Below are positions 51,123-59,507 of a stretch of 59,532 nt of DNA, piece by piece. The DNA is from Flavobacteriaceae bacterium UBA5950 (GTDB taxonomy: Bacteria > Bacteroidota > Bacteroidia > Flavobacteriales > Flavobacteriaceae), in assembly GCA_002430545.1 (NCBI GenBank), contig DJCM01000024.1, positions 1 through 59,532 of the forward strand. The letters run 5' to 3'. Position 1 is the stretch's first letter, and the number at the start of each line of letters is the position of its first letter. The notes beneath the pieces are model-generated. The model ran no database searches. It saw nothing but the letters and a program-made list of their open reading frames with translations, and was not told the origin of the DNA. The position numbers and the translations under genes were made by a program.

Positions 51123-52462
51123 TGCGAATACACTTTATTGCCATCGGTGGTAGTGCCATGCATAATTTAGCAATAGCATTGCATCGAAATGGGCATCAAA
51201 TCACTGGTAGCGACGATTCGATTTATGAACCCTCACGCTCGCGCCTAGATAAAGAGGGCTTGTTGCCTCAGTCATTGGGATGGGATGCCACTCGAATTGA
51301 TGCAAGCCTTGACGCAATTATCTTAGGAATGCACGCAAAAGAAGATAACCCCGAGCTATTGGCAGCCAAGGCCCTGTCGATTAACATATACTCATATCCA
51401 GAATACCTGTACGAAGCAACCAAAGAAAAAACCAGAGTGGTCATCGGCGGGAGTCATGGCAAAACCAGTATTACTGCAATGATCCTTCACGTTCTTGATT
51501 ATTGGGATATCACGACAGACTTCATGGTTGGTGCCCAACTCGAAGGTTTTGATATCATGACACAGCTCACAGATGATCACGATTTTGTGGTGCTTGAGGG
51601 AGATGAATATCTTTCATCGGCGATAGATCGGCGTCCAAAATTTCTCCTTTATAAACCCAATATTGCTTTGATCAGTGGAATTGCTTGGGATCATGTCAAT
51701 GTGTTCCCAACAGAAGAGGATTACATTGACCAATTTCGTTTATTTATCGATAGCATCATAGCAGGTGGGATTTTGATATACAATCAGGACGATGAAATAC
51801 TAGAGGAGTTGGTGCTCAAATCTCAAAATCAGATTCGAAAAATCCCTTATAAAACACACACATTCACAATCAACGGTGGACAGACAGCACTGGATTCAGA
51901 TGAAGGCCCAATTCCCCTTCAAATTTTTGGAAATCATAACATGAGTAATCTTTCAGGCGCACTTCTCGTTTGTAGTCAAATGGGTGTTGAGCCAGTGATG
52001 TTTTATGAAGCGATTCCATCATTTACAGGTGCTGCCAAACGATTGGAGCTTTTTTCAGATCGCCCTGGAAAGCGCATCTATCGAGATTTTGCACATGCGC
52101 CAAGTAAGGTGCAAGCAACAACTCAGGCTGTTCGTGAACAATTTCCAAACGATCTTTTCCTTGCTTGCCTCGAGCTACATACTTTTAGCAGCCTTGACGC
52201 AAGTTTTATTCAAACCTATGCCAACTGCCTTGCTCAGTCAGACATTGCTGTTGTGTTTATTGATGATGAAGCACGAAAAGCCAAAGGGAAAGACCCCCTT
52301 GATGAGCAAACAATTCGCAGTGCCTTTGCGCATCAATCACTATATGTTTTCTACGAAAATGAAGCACTTTTCAACAGGCTACGCCAACAACCCGCTTCGA
52401 TTGTGTTGATGATGAGTTCAGGTCATTTTGGAGGTCTCGATCTCCTGCGTTTGGTCGATTGA
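51122..52462 (+). CDS. mpl: UDP-N-acetylmuramate:L-Ala-gamma-D-Glu-meso-DAP ligase, peptidoglycan recycling
   Basis: Mur-ligase family enzyme of 446 aa that attaches recycled tripeptide to UDP-MurNAc. Motifs: HFIAIGGSAMHNLAIALHRNGHQITGSDD (pieces), the ATP loop VVIGGSHGKTSITAMIL (about residues 104-120), VVLEGDEYLSS, FGNHNMSNLSGALL and RDFAHAPSKVQATTQAVRE. The GGSAMHNLA N-terminus separates Mpl from MurC. The broken radC follows after 35 bases. Confidence 0.9.
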   Translation: MRIHFIAIGGSAMHNLAIALHRNGHQITGSDDSIYEPSRSRLDKEGLLPQSLGWDATRIDASLDAIILGMHAKEDNPELLAAKALSINIYSYPEYLYEATKEKTRVVIGGSHGKTSITAMILHVLDYWDITTDFMVGAQLEGFDIMTQLTDDHDFVVLEGDEYLSSAIDRRPKFLLYKPNIALISGIAWDHVNVFPTEEDYIDQFRLFIDSIIAGGILIYNQDDEILEELVLKSQNQIRKIPYKTHTFTINGGQTALDSDEGPIPLQIFGNHNMSNLSGALLVCSQMGVEPVMFYEAIPSFTGAAKRLELFSDRPGKRIYRDFAHAPSKVQATTQAVREQFPNDLFLACLELHTFSSLDASFIQTYANCLAQSDIAVVFIDDEARKAKGKDPLDEQTIRSAFAHQSLYVFYENEALFNRLRQQPASIVLMMSSGHFGGLDLLRLVD

Positions 52463-52497
52463 CAAAGGTTTTTATATCTTTATTTTAAACATCCCCA

Positions 52498-53184
52498 ATT
52501 AACAATCACCTTCCCATTCACGATTGGTCGCCAGATGATCGCCCTAGAAAAAAGATGCAAAGGCTTGGTCATAAATGCTTGACAAACTCTGAACTCCTAG
52601 CGATTATGCTTGGGTCTGGCACGCCAAATGAGTCGGCAGTCAAACTTGCACAACGCATTTTGGCTCATTATGACAACAACCATGGGCAATTGTCAAAAAG
52701 GAGTGTTGAAAATCTATGTGAATTTCATGTCGTTGGACTCTCCAAAGCCACAAGGCTCACAGCAGCTTTTGAACTTGTGCGAAGGCATAAGCAATCCCCA
52801 CAGGAGCGTGTACAGCTCAACAGTAGCCAGTCTGTTTTTGACTTCCTTTAACCACATCTTGGAAATTTACAGCATGAGGAGTTTTGGGTCATTTATCTCA
52901 ATCAACAGCACACAATCTTCTCTCATGAGCAACTCAGTCGAGGAGGGATTACCCAAACTTCGGTTGATATTCGGCTTGCATTTAAACGTGCCCTCGATGT
53001 GCATGCAATCGCCATGATTCTTGCCGACAATCACCCCTCAGGCAACACAAGCCCAAGTGTTTCAGATCAATCACTGACCAAACAGTTTGTATAAGATGGA
53101 AAAAACCTTGATATCAAACTACTTGAACAACTTATCATAACAGAAAACACGTATTTTAGCTTTGCCGATGAAGGACTATTATAA
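52498..53184 (+). pseudogene. radC: Broken radC (JAMM/MPN domain DNA repair protein)
   Basis: A single frame of 229 codons, the normal RadC length, reads PIHDWSPDDRPRKK, CLTNSELLAIMLGSGTPNESAVKLAQRIL, HEEFWVIYLNQQHTIFSHEQLSRGGITQ and LLEQLIITENTYFSFADEGLL. It is interrupted by TAA at 52849-52851 (where a residue before PHLGNL is expected) and TAA at 53092-53094. No ATG, GTG or TTG precedes the conserved N-terminus; an ATT at 52498 lies there. The JAMM motif reads DNHPSG where HNHPSG is usual, losing a metal ligand. There is no frameshift. Confidence 0.85.
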
Positions 53185-54483
53185 ATGATACTCATATACA
53201 CTCATCAATTAAATGCTCGTATTCGCTATGTGTTTACACATTTTTTTGAGACATATACTGACAACACTATCGAAATTACAGATGTATTAGAGACCTTCAT
53301 TGCGCACAATGGACCTAAGTTTTCGTACACAAATCAAAAGCTGAGCAACGAATTTTTTGTACATGCCAACCCATTGTTGTTTGAACAAGGTGTACGTGAG
53401 CAGGAGTTCAAAATCAGTCGTTGGCAAACAACCCCTGTCTTCTTTCCTTGCAACGAGGAGAGTGCTATACCCTATGATATTTTTGCTGCTACTTTTTATA
53501 TGCTTTCTCGCTATGAGGAGCATATCCCACATCTAAAAGATGATATGAATCGCTTCTCAACAAGTGGCTCTCTTGCCAGCGCTGCAAAATTTGCAAATAA
53601 ACCTGTTGTAGACATGTGGGCACAACAATTTTTAGCTTGTTTTAAAGATGAGTTTCCAGAGCTTATGATCAAGCAGCCATCATCAAATCTCCAAACGATT
53701 CTTGAGGTACCAGTGGCCTATGCATACAAGTCAAAAAGTGTACTGCGAACCTTTTTTGAGACTGGAATAGATTTTTTCAACCTGCGATTTGTAGAGATTT
53801 TTGAGCGTTTTGCTGTGCGCCTATCTTTTCGCCCAGACCCCTATGATATCTATAAATCATGGATTGGCTTGCATCAAAAATTTAATGTGCCAACCAAGGT
53901 TATGTTTATGTTTGCTCGCCCAAGTGCAAATGATCGAAACATCTCCATTTTTAAGCATCGATTTATAAATATAATTAAAGATGTAGCCGATTATGTGCCA
54001 ACATCCCTGCTGGCGTCTTATCAATCGACAGATCAACCTGATCTGCTTCAGACTGAAGTCAATCGTATGAGTGAAATCATACATCACCCATTGAAAGATA
54101 TTCGACAGCATTTGGTGCGACTTCGTTTTCCAACAACCTATGACCATTTTGCCAATCTGGGATTTGCACATGATTATTCTTTACAGTTTGTCGATTTTCT
54201 TGGCTATAGGGCAGGTACTGGCTTTCCTTTTCGGTTTTATAACCTCAGCAAAGAACAGCGTTCAAACCTATTCATACACCCTGTTGTAGCACATGAAACC
54301 ATATTGCGCAATCAGCGCTCACCTCGCAAAGCAAGACGATTGTTGGAGCAATGTAAAGCCTACAATATCAAATATGGCACACCACTAACATTGGTGCTGA
54401 CCAACACCATCCTGGATGAAAGGCAAAAAAACAAGCCATGGAAGAGGATGTTTACTGAATTTATGGAGAACTATGATCAATAA
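53185..54483 (+). CDS. Polysaccharide-deacetylase-like protein (DUF7033 type), metal site apparently lost
   Basis: 432-aa cytoplasm-sized protein with the N-terminal half of the flavobacterial DUF7033 proteins (IPYDIFAATFYMLSRYEEH, RPVVDMW-like segment) and a C-terminal deacetylase-like barrel (AYAYKSKSVLRTF, FRPDPYDIYKSW, LASYQSTDQPDLLQTEV, RQHLVRLRFPTTYDHFANLGFAHDYS). Where active family members, as I remember them, carry Asp before AYAYK and GIHPSYES, this protein has VPVAYAYK and LLASYQS. It may be a non-catalytic relative. It starts at the radC stop codon (TAA then ATG). Confidence 0.7.
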   Translation: MILIYTHQLNARIRYVFTHFFETYTDNTIEITDVLETFIAHNGPKFSYTNQKLSNEFFVHANPLLFEQGVREQEFKISRWQTTPVFFPCNEESAIPYDIFAATFYMLSRYEEHIPHLKDDMNRFSTSGSLASAAKFANKPVVDMWAQQFLACFKDEFPELMIKQPSSNLQTILEVPVAYAYKSKSVLRTFFETGIDFFNLRFVEIFERFAVRLSFRPDPYDIYKSWIGLHQKFNVPTKVMFMFARPSANDRNISIFKHRFINIIKDVADYVPTSLLASYQSTDQPDLLQTEVNRMSEIIHHPLKDIRQHLVRLRFPTTYDHFANLGFAHDYSLQFVDFLGYRAGTGFPFRFYNLSKEQRSNLFIHPVVAHETILRNQRSPRKARRLLEQCKAYNIKYGTPLTLVLTNTILDERQKNKPWKRMFTEFMENYDQ

Positions 54484-55165
54484 AGAAAAAATTACTGACC
54501 TTTTTTTTGATTTAGACCATACGTTATGGGACTTTGAAAAAAACTCAGCACTCACCTTCGAAAAGCTACTCGCAGACTATAAAATCCCTGTCAGATTAGA
54601 GGATTTTTTAAAGGTTTATGTACCTCTGAATTTAGAGTACTGGAAAGCCTTTAGAGAACAACGAATGGATAAAGAAACCCTTCGATATCGTCGAATCAAA
54701 GACACTTTTGATCGATTGCAAATTTCCATAGATGACGACATGATTTACACTTTGGCAGATGCCTATATCCAAAATCTTCCAGAGCACAATCACCTTTTTC
54801 CAGGGGCAATCGAAATCTTGGAACAGCTAAATAAACAGTATTCGTTGCATATCATCACAAATGGATTTCGTGAAGTACAACGTTTTAAAATGAGAAATGC
54901 AGGCCTAACGCCATACTTTATTACAGTGACAGATTCAGAGTCTGTTGGGGTTAAAAAACCCAACCCCTTGATTTTTGAAAAGGCACTTCGTGATGCAAAC
55001 TGTGATGCATCTAGGGCTGTTATGATTGGCGATAGTCGTGAAGCAGATATCTTAGGTGCACTACAAGTAGGGATGCATGCCATTCATTTTGCAGCAGCAG
55101 GGGAGACCACTCATAAAGACTGTGTGATGATTGATGATCTACATCAGCTAATCAGGATTCTTTAG
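54473..55165 (+). CDS. YjjG family noncanonical pyrimidine nucleotidase (HAD superfamily)
   Basis: 230-aa HAD phosphatase from the ATG at 54473. Motif I DLFFDLDHTLWDFEKNS (nucleophile Asp at about residue 13), motif II HIITNGFREVQRFK, motif III lysine in GVKKPNPLIFEKAL and motif IV VMIGDSREADILGA. The WDFEKN and NGFREVQ segments are typical of the YjjG group, which removes phosphate from nucleotides such as dUMP and modified pyrimidine monophosphates. Overlaps the previous gene by 11 bases; its TAG interlocks with the rarA stop. Confidence 0.9.
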   Translation: MINKEKITDLFFDLDHTLWDFEKNSALTFEKLLADYKIPVRLEDFLKVYVPLNLEYWKAFREQRMDKETLRYRRIKDTFDRLQISIDDDMIYTLADAYIQNLPEHNHLFPGAIEILEQLNKQYSLHIITNGFREVQRFKMRNAGLTPYFITVTDSESVGVKKPNPLIFEKALRDANCDASRAVMIGDSREADILGALQVGMHAIHFAAAGETTHKDCVMIDDLHQLIRIL

Positions 55166-56436
55166 GACTTGTATTTGTCTTTCCAGCGTGATTCTAGAAA
55201 AGATTTCATCTCGTTCTCTCTTGGATTATCGCCTGGTATATAAAACTTTTCGCCAGAGAGCTGCTCAGGCATAAATTCCATATCGACAAAATTCCCTTCA
55301 AAATCATGGGCATAGGCATAGTCTTTGCCATAGTCGAGGTCTTTCATCAGTTCTGTAGGTGCATTACGCAAGGGTAGGGGTACAGCCAAATCTCCAGTTT
55401 CTGAGACAAGTTTTTGGGCTTTTGAGATCGCCTGATAACTGCTATTACTTTTTGGAGAACTTGCGAAATATATGGCACATTGACTTAGCAGTATACGAGC
55501 CTCTGGCATTCCAATTGTATGTACTGCCTGAAAGCAACTTTGGGCCATAACAAGTGCTGTTGGGTTGGCATTTCCAATGTCCTCACTGGCCAAAATAACC
55601 AAACGACGGGCAATAAACTTGATTTCTTCACCTCCTTCAAGCATTCGAGCGAGCCAATACACTGCTGCATTTGGGTCACTCCCTCGGATAGACTTGATGA
55701 ATGCAGAAATGATATCGTAGTGTTGTTCACCACCTTTGTCATATTGTGCTGTATTTTGTTGGGCGATTTGAGCAACAAAGGTATTTTCAATGAGCACTTT
55801 ATCAGAACTGCTGGCATGAACGCACAGTTCAAAAAGGTTGAGCAGCCGTCGTGCGTCACCACCTGAGTAGCGAAGAAGGGCATCCGTTTCTTGAAGGACA
55901 AAGGATTTTTGTTGCAATTACTCGTCTTTCGAAATGGCTTGTTTAAGGATTGAAATAAGTTGTTCTTTAGTCAGCGGTTCGAGGATGTACAACTGGCACC
56001 TTGAACGTAGTGCTGGAATGACTTCAAAACTCGGATTTTCGGTCGTTGCCCCAATGAGTGTAATCCACCCTTTTTCAACTGCTCCAAGCAAGGCATCTTG
56101 TTGTGACTTGCTAAAGCGATGAATTTCATCAATAAATAAAACTGTTCGCTTTTGAGATGTAAACAAACTGTCTTGACGTTTGGCCTGTTGGATGACTGCA
56201 CGTACCTCTTTAACTCCTGATTCAATTGCGCTGAGTTGCTGGAAAGGATGATCTTTTGCAATGAGTTGGGCTAAAGTGGTTTTCCCTACGCCTGGTGGGC
56301 CCCAAAAAAGAAGGGAGGGAATTAAATTTTGATCTTTGTATGAAGCCAAAACACCCTTTGGACCGACCAAATGCTCTTGCCCAATGAAGTCATCCAGTTT
56401 TTTCGGACGCATGCGCTCTGCTAAAGGAGAATTCAT
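55162..56436 (-). pseudogene. rarA: rarA (mgsA) split by one in-frame TAA
   Basis: AAA+ ATPase of the RarA/MgsA/WRNIP1 family that acts at stalled replication forks. The N-terminal part (56436-55918, 172 aa) has Walker A GPPGVGKTTLA, Walker B VLFIDEIHRFSKSQQDALL and sensor 1 GATTENPSF. A TAA at 55920-55918 ends it; the same frame continues at once with TTG and 251 codons to 55162 (YSGGDARRLLNLFE, sensor 2; then the helical oligomerisation domain). Total length equals intact RarA, about 424 codons. It may be a fresh pseudogene or two chains through TAATTG restart. Confidence 0.85.
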
Positions 56437-56453
56437 GTACGAAAGATAAGGAT

Positions 56454-57185
56454 TTAGGGCTTCAGTCGCTGTCGCATTGTTTCATAGAGAAACATCCCTG
56501 CAGCCACTGACACATTGTAAGAGTCCATATCCCCAACAATGGGGAGTTTTGCAGCCTGTGAACAGAGTTTCTTAACACCTTGTGAAACCCCTTTGTCCTC
56601 TGCTCCCATGACTATGGCAACAGTGTTTGTTAGATCAAATTCAAATAAATTCTGCGCTGCTTTTTCGTCGGCAACAATCGATTGGATGTCGTAGGACTGC
56701 AACAGATAAAGCGCATCTTTGAGGTGGCTCACTCGACAAATGGGAACCTGAAACACCCCACCTGCAGAGGTTTTAATCGTTTCTCCTGTGATTTGCGCTG
56801 AACCATTGGTTGGAATGACAACAGCAGTGGCGTTGGCAGCAGCAGCCGAGCGAATGATGGCACCCATATTTCGAGTGTCTGTAATGCCATCTAAGAGAAC
56901 AAAAAGCCCAGGTTTTTCATGCGTTTCTACAAGCTCCTCAAGAGATGAAAATGTAATTTCACTCAACTGCGCAACCACCCCCTGGTGGTTATGAGGCGTT
57001 AGTTTATTGAGCTTTTGAATGGGAACATAGGAATAGGGGATTGTGGCGTTTTCCAGCGTTCGTATCAGTCGTTCAGCACTACTTTTGTTCAAATCACGTT
57101 GAATAAAAACTTTTGTTATGGTTTTTGAGGCTTCGACAGCTTCAATGACCGCTTGGCGGCCAAAAATGGTTTTTTCTGATTGCAT
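56454..57185 (-). CDS. rlmB: 23S rRNA (guanosine-2'-O)-methyltransferase RlmB
   Basis: SPOUT-class (TrmH) methyltransferase of 243 aa that methylates G2251 of 23S rRNA. N-terminal substrate-binding domain opens with IFGRQAVIEAV; the SPOUT knot motifs are LLDGITDTRNMGAIIRSAAA (about residues 94-113), AIVMGAEDKGVS and LPIVGDMDSYNVSVAAGMFLYE. I use the ATG at 57185; a TTG at 57191 is inside the -7 element. It lies 17 bases upstream of rarA on the same strand. Confidence 0.94.
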   Translation of the reverse strand: MQSEKTIFGRQAVIEAVEASKTITKVFIQRDLNKSSAERLIRTLENATIPYSYVPIQKLNKLTPHNHQGVVAQLSEITFSSLEELVETHEKPGLFVLLDGITDTRNMGAIIRSAAAANATAVVIPTNGSAQITGETIKTSAGGVFQVPICRVSHLKDALYLLQSYDIQSIVADEKAAQNLFEFDLTNTVAIVMGAEDKGVSQGVKKLCSQAAKLPIVGDMDSYNVSVAAGMFLYETMRQRLKP

Positions 57186-57188
57186 CTT

Positions 57189-57196
57189 CAAATCTA
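57189..57196 (-). promoter_or_regulatory. -7 promoter element of rlmB
   Basis: The minus strand reads TAGATTTG, exact TAnnTTTG, 3 bases before the ATG at 57185. If it is the real promoter, the mRNA is leaderless or nearly so. Confidence 0.3.
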
Positions 57197-57399
57197 TTGA
57201 ATAATGTATTAATATGGCCTAATAAATGATATAGAAAAGATAATTTGAACCTCAGTTCATTTTGCCACAAAAATTAAGTTATGGTAGAAAAATGCTGAGT
57301 CGAGGAATACAATACAGGTATTATATCTTAGTTATTATTAAAAAAGTTGTGTTGATTTAAGTAATAACCAATGAATGCTAATTTTTGTACTTTAGAAAA

Positions 57400-59373
57400 A
57401 TGATGAATAAAATAATTGCAATATGTTGTAGTATGCTACTATTTTCTTGCGTGTCCTCGTCAAGAATTAATAAGGACTACAGTTATCAAGATAATGAGGC
57501 ATTACAAAAGCAAGCACTTGAGTCACGGGTTAATGATGTTATGGCTGAACAAAATCGGCTCATCGATAGTCTTATAGCTGCTGCAGATAAACGTTTAAAA
57601 AAAGATAAAAACGGAGAATTCCTTCGTCCCAATTGGGTTTCTCAAAATGGGAAACCATTATATTATAGTAAAAACAAACGATCGGTTCGTCAGGCTACAA
57701 AAGCAAGCGCCTTGGGCAGTGGTGGAAGCCTGGGGTTAGACCTAAGTGGAGAGGGTATACACATCGGAATTTGGGATGCAGGACATATTTTCATAAATCA
57801 TGAGGCATTTACTGGTGGAGAAAGAACTTTTAGTTATGAAGTGCCCATTGAAATATCCGATGCCTCAGTTGCAGATGTATGGGATAGCCATCCAACAGCT
57901 GTTGCATCAATTCTTATTGCAAAGGACGTTTTAGGATATCAGAAATATGTGAGCCAAGGAGTTACGCCAAAACTTAACAAGGTTTATAGTTATGATTGGG
58001 ATGATGATATCTATGAAATTTTAGACCAGCTACAAACTGATAGCAATCCAAATTTTATTTTGTCGAACCATTCATATGGCATCCCTTTACTGGACGAAGA
58101 TGGGGAATTGCTTCCAGATGAACTCATAGGGAATTATAGCATTTGGAGTTCAATTCTTGATAATATTACAAATGTCTATCCATACTATTTACATGTAGTG
58201 GCAGGGGGGAATGATGGTGACGTTATGTACAACACACAACAAGTTGCTGGTCTCGATCAACTCACTGGCTCAACTACTGCAAAAAATGTGCTAACAGTAG
58301 GTAGCCTTTCAATGGATGATAACAGCAGTAATTTTGCGCCTTCTGAATTTAGCAGTGCAGGCCCTACCAATGATTTTCGTATAAAGCCAGAAGTCACAGC
58401 TCCAGGTGAGGAATTGGTAGCTGCATCTTGGGACGAATATTACCCAGACTATACAGAACTGTATGAAATTGTGGATGGCACATCATTTTCTAGTCCTGCA
58501 GTAGCTGGGGGAGTAGCTTTATTACAACAACTATATAAACAAACGCATAATGAGTTTATGCGTGGGGCCACAGTTAAGGCCTTGTTATGTCATACCGCCG
58601 ACGATATTAAGATTTGGAATACACAAGACATTAGCGGTCCAGATGTAAAAACAGGTTATGGCGCCATTAATTTAAAAAAAGCTGCTGAAATTATTTTAGA
58701 AGATGAGGTCACAAAAAGTAAGGTCTTTGAATTTGATTTAAGAAATAATGAAACCAAAACATTTTACTTGCTAATGTCGGAGGCGGGTGAGGTAAAAGCC
58801 ACATTGAGCTGGTTTGATCCAGAAGCAGAAGAAAATGCAGTTAAGACCTTGGTCAACGACCTAGATTTACGAATTTTAGAAAACGAAACAACCTATTTAC
58901 CTTGGAAGCTTTCTACTGAAACACAGGCTGTCACAGCCATATTGGGTGATAATGATGCTGATAATTTAGAGCAAGTTGTTGTTTCTGAGAGCTCTGGAGG
59001 GATTTTTGAAATTAAGGTGAGTCATAAAGGTTCACTATCCCAAAATCAACAGCAGGCAAGTATAATTATAACAGGGTCTGGATTGTTGATTCCTTCAGTT
59101 AAAGCATTTGAATACCTAAAAAATGATGGATTTTTAGTAGCTCCTAACCCTGTCATTGGTGAATACTTTTCTGTCTTTTCTTTAGATAACACATTCACAT
59201 TCCGTTCGCTACTCTTATCAGATTTGGTGGGTCGAGAAGTTGCTCGAATTTCCAAGTCTTCATTTTCAACTTCAGAAATGCGTTTTGATGTAGATCACTT
59301 GACAAGTGGAGTTTACATTCTGGGAATTGAAACAAAAGACGATGTAATATATAGGAAGCTCTACATAAGGTAG
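57400..59373 (+). CDS. S8 family serine peptidase (subtilase) with T9SS C-terminal sorting domain
   Basis: Secreted subtilase of 657 aa from the ATG at 57400 (a TTG at 57385 is also in frame). N-terminal signal with lipobox-like LFSC (Cys about residue 17). Catalytic residues: Asp in IGIWDAG (about residue 124), His in DSHPTAVAS and Ser in DGTSFSSPAVAGG. A beta-sandwich domain follows. The last 80 residues (VAPNPVIGEYFSV, DLVGREVARI, LTSGVYILGI, KLYIR) form a type A T9SS sorting domain, so PorU is expected to process it. The gap 57192-57399 before it is AT-rich and shows no other gene. Confidence 0.9.
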   Translation: MMNKIIAICCSMLLFSCVSSSRINKDYSYQDNEALQKQALESRVNDVMAEQNRLIDSLIAAADKRLKKDKNGEFLRPNWVSQNGKPLYYSKNKRSVRQATKASALGSGGSLGLDLSGEGIHIGIWDAGHIFINHEAFTGGERTFSYEVPIEISDASVADVWDSHPTAVASILIAKDVLGYQKYVSQGVTPKLNKVYSYDWDDDIYEILDQLQTDSNPNFILSNHSYGIPLLDEDGELLPDELIGNYSIWSSILDNITNVYPYYLHVVAGGNDGDVMYNTQQVAGLDQLTGSTTAKNVLTVGSLSMDDNSSNFAPSEFSSAGPTNDFRIKPEVTAPGEELVAASWDEYYPDYTELYEIVDGTSFSSPAVAGGVALLQQLYKQTHNEFMRGATVKALLCHTADDIKIWNTQDISGPDVKTGYGAINLKKAAEIILEDEVTKSKVFEFDLRNNETKTFYLLMSEAGEVKATLSWFDPEAEENAVKTLVNDLDLRILENETTYLPWKLSTETQAVTAILGDNDADNLEQVVVSESSGGIFEIKVSHKGSLSQNQQQASIIITGSGLLIPSVKAFEYLKNDGFLVAPNPVIGEYFSVFSLDNTFTFRSLLLSDLVGREVARISKSSFSTSEMRFDVDHLTSGVYILGIETKDDVIYRKLYIR

Positions 59374-59507
59374 TTGTAATCGTGAGCGCTGTTTGTTTTG
59401 ACACAATTTTTTTATAAAATGTGTTATATGTTTAAAAAACTTAAAACAAAATTTGTTTTATTAACAATTAATTAACATCTTTGAATTTGCTAATAATATA
59501 ACTGATT

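Noticed and set aside
52849..55920. TAA read as glutamine or another amino acid (radC, rarA and the small ORF at 19.5 kb all have in-frame TAA)
   Set aside because: TAA is the ordinary stop of many intact genes here (for example nqrA, nqrB, nqrC, adk), and radC has also lost a start codon and a metal ligand. Gene decay explains the data better.
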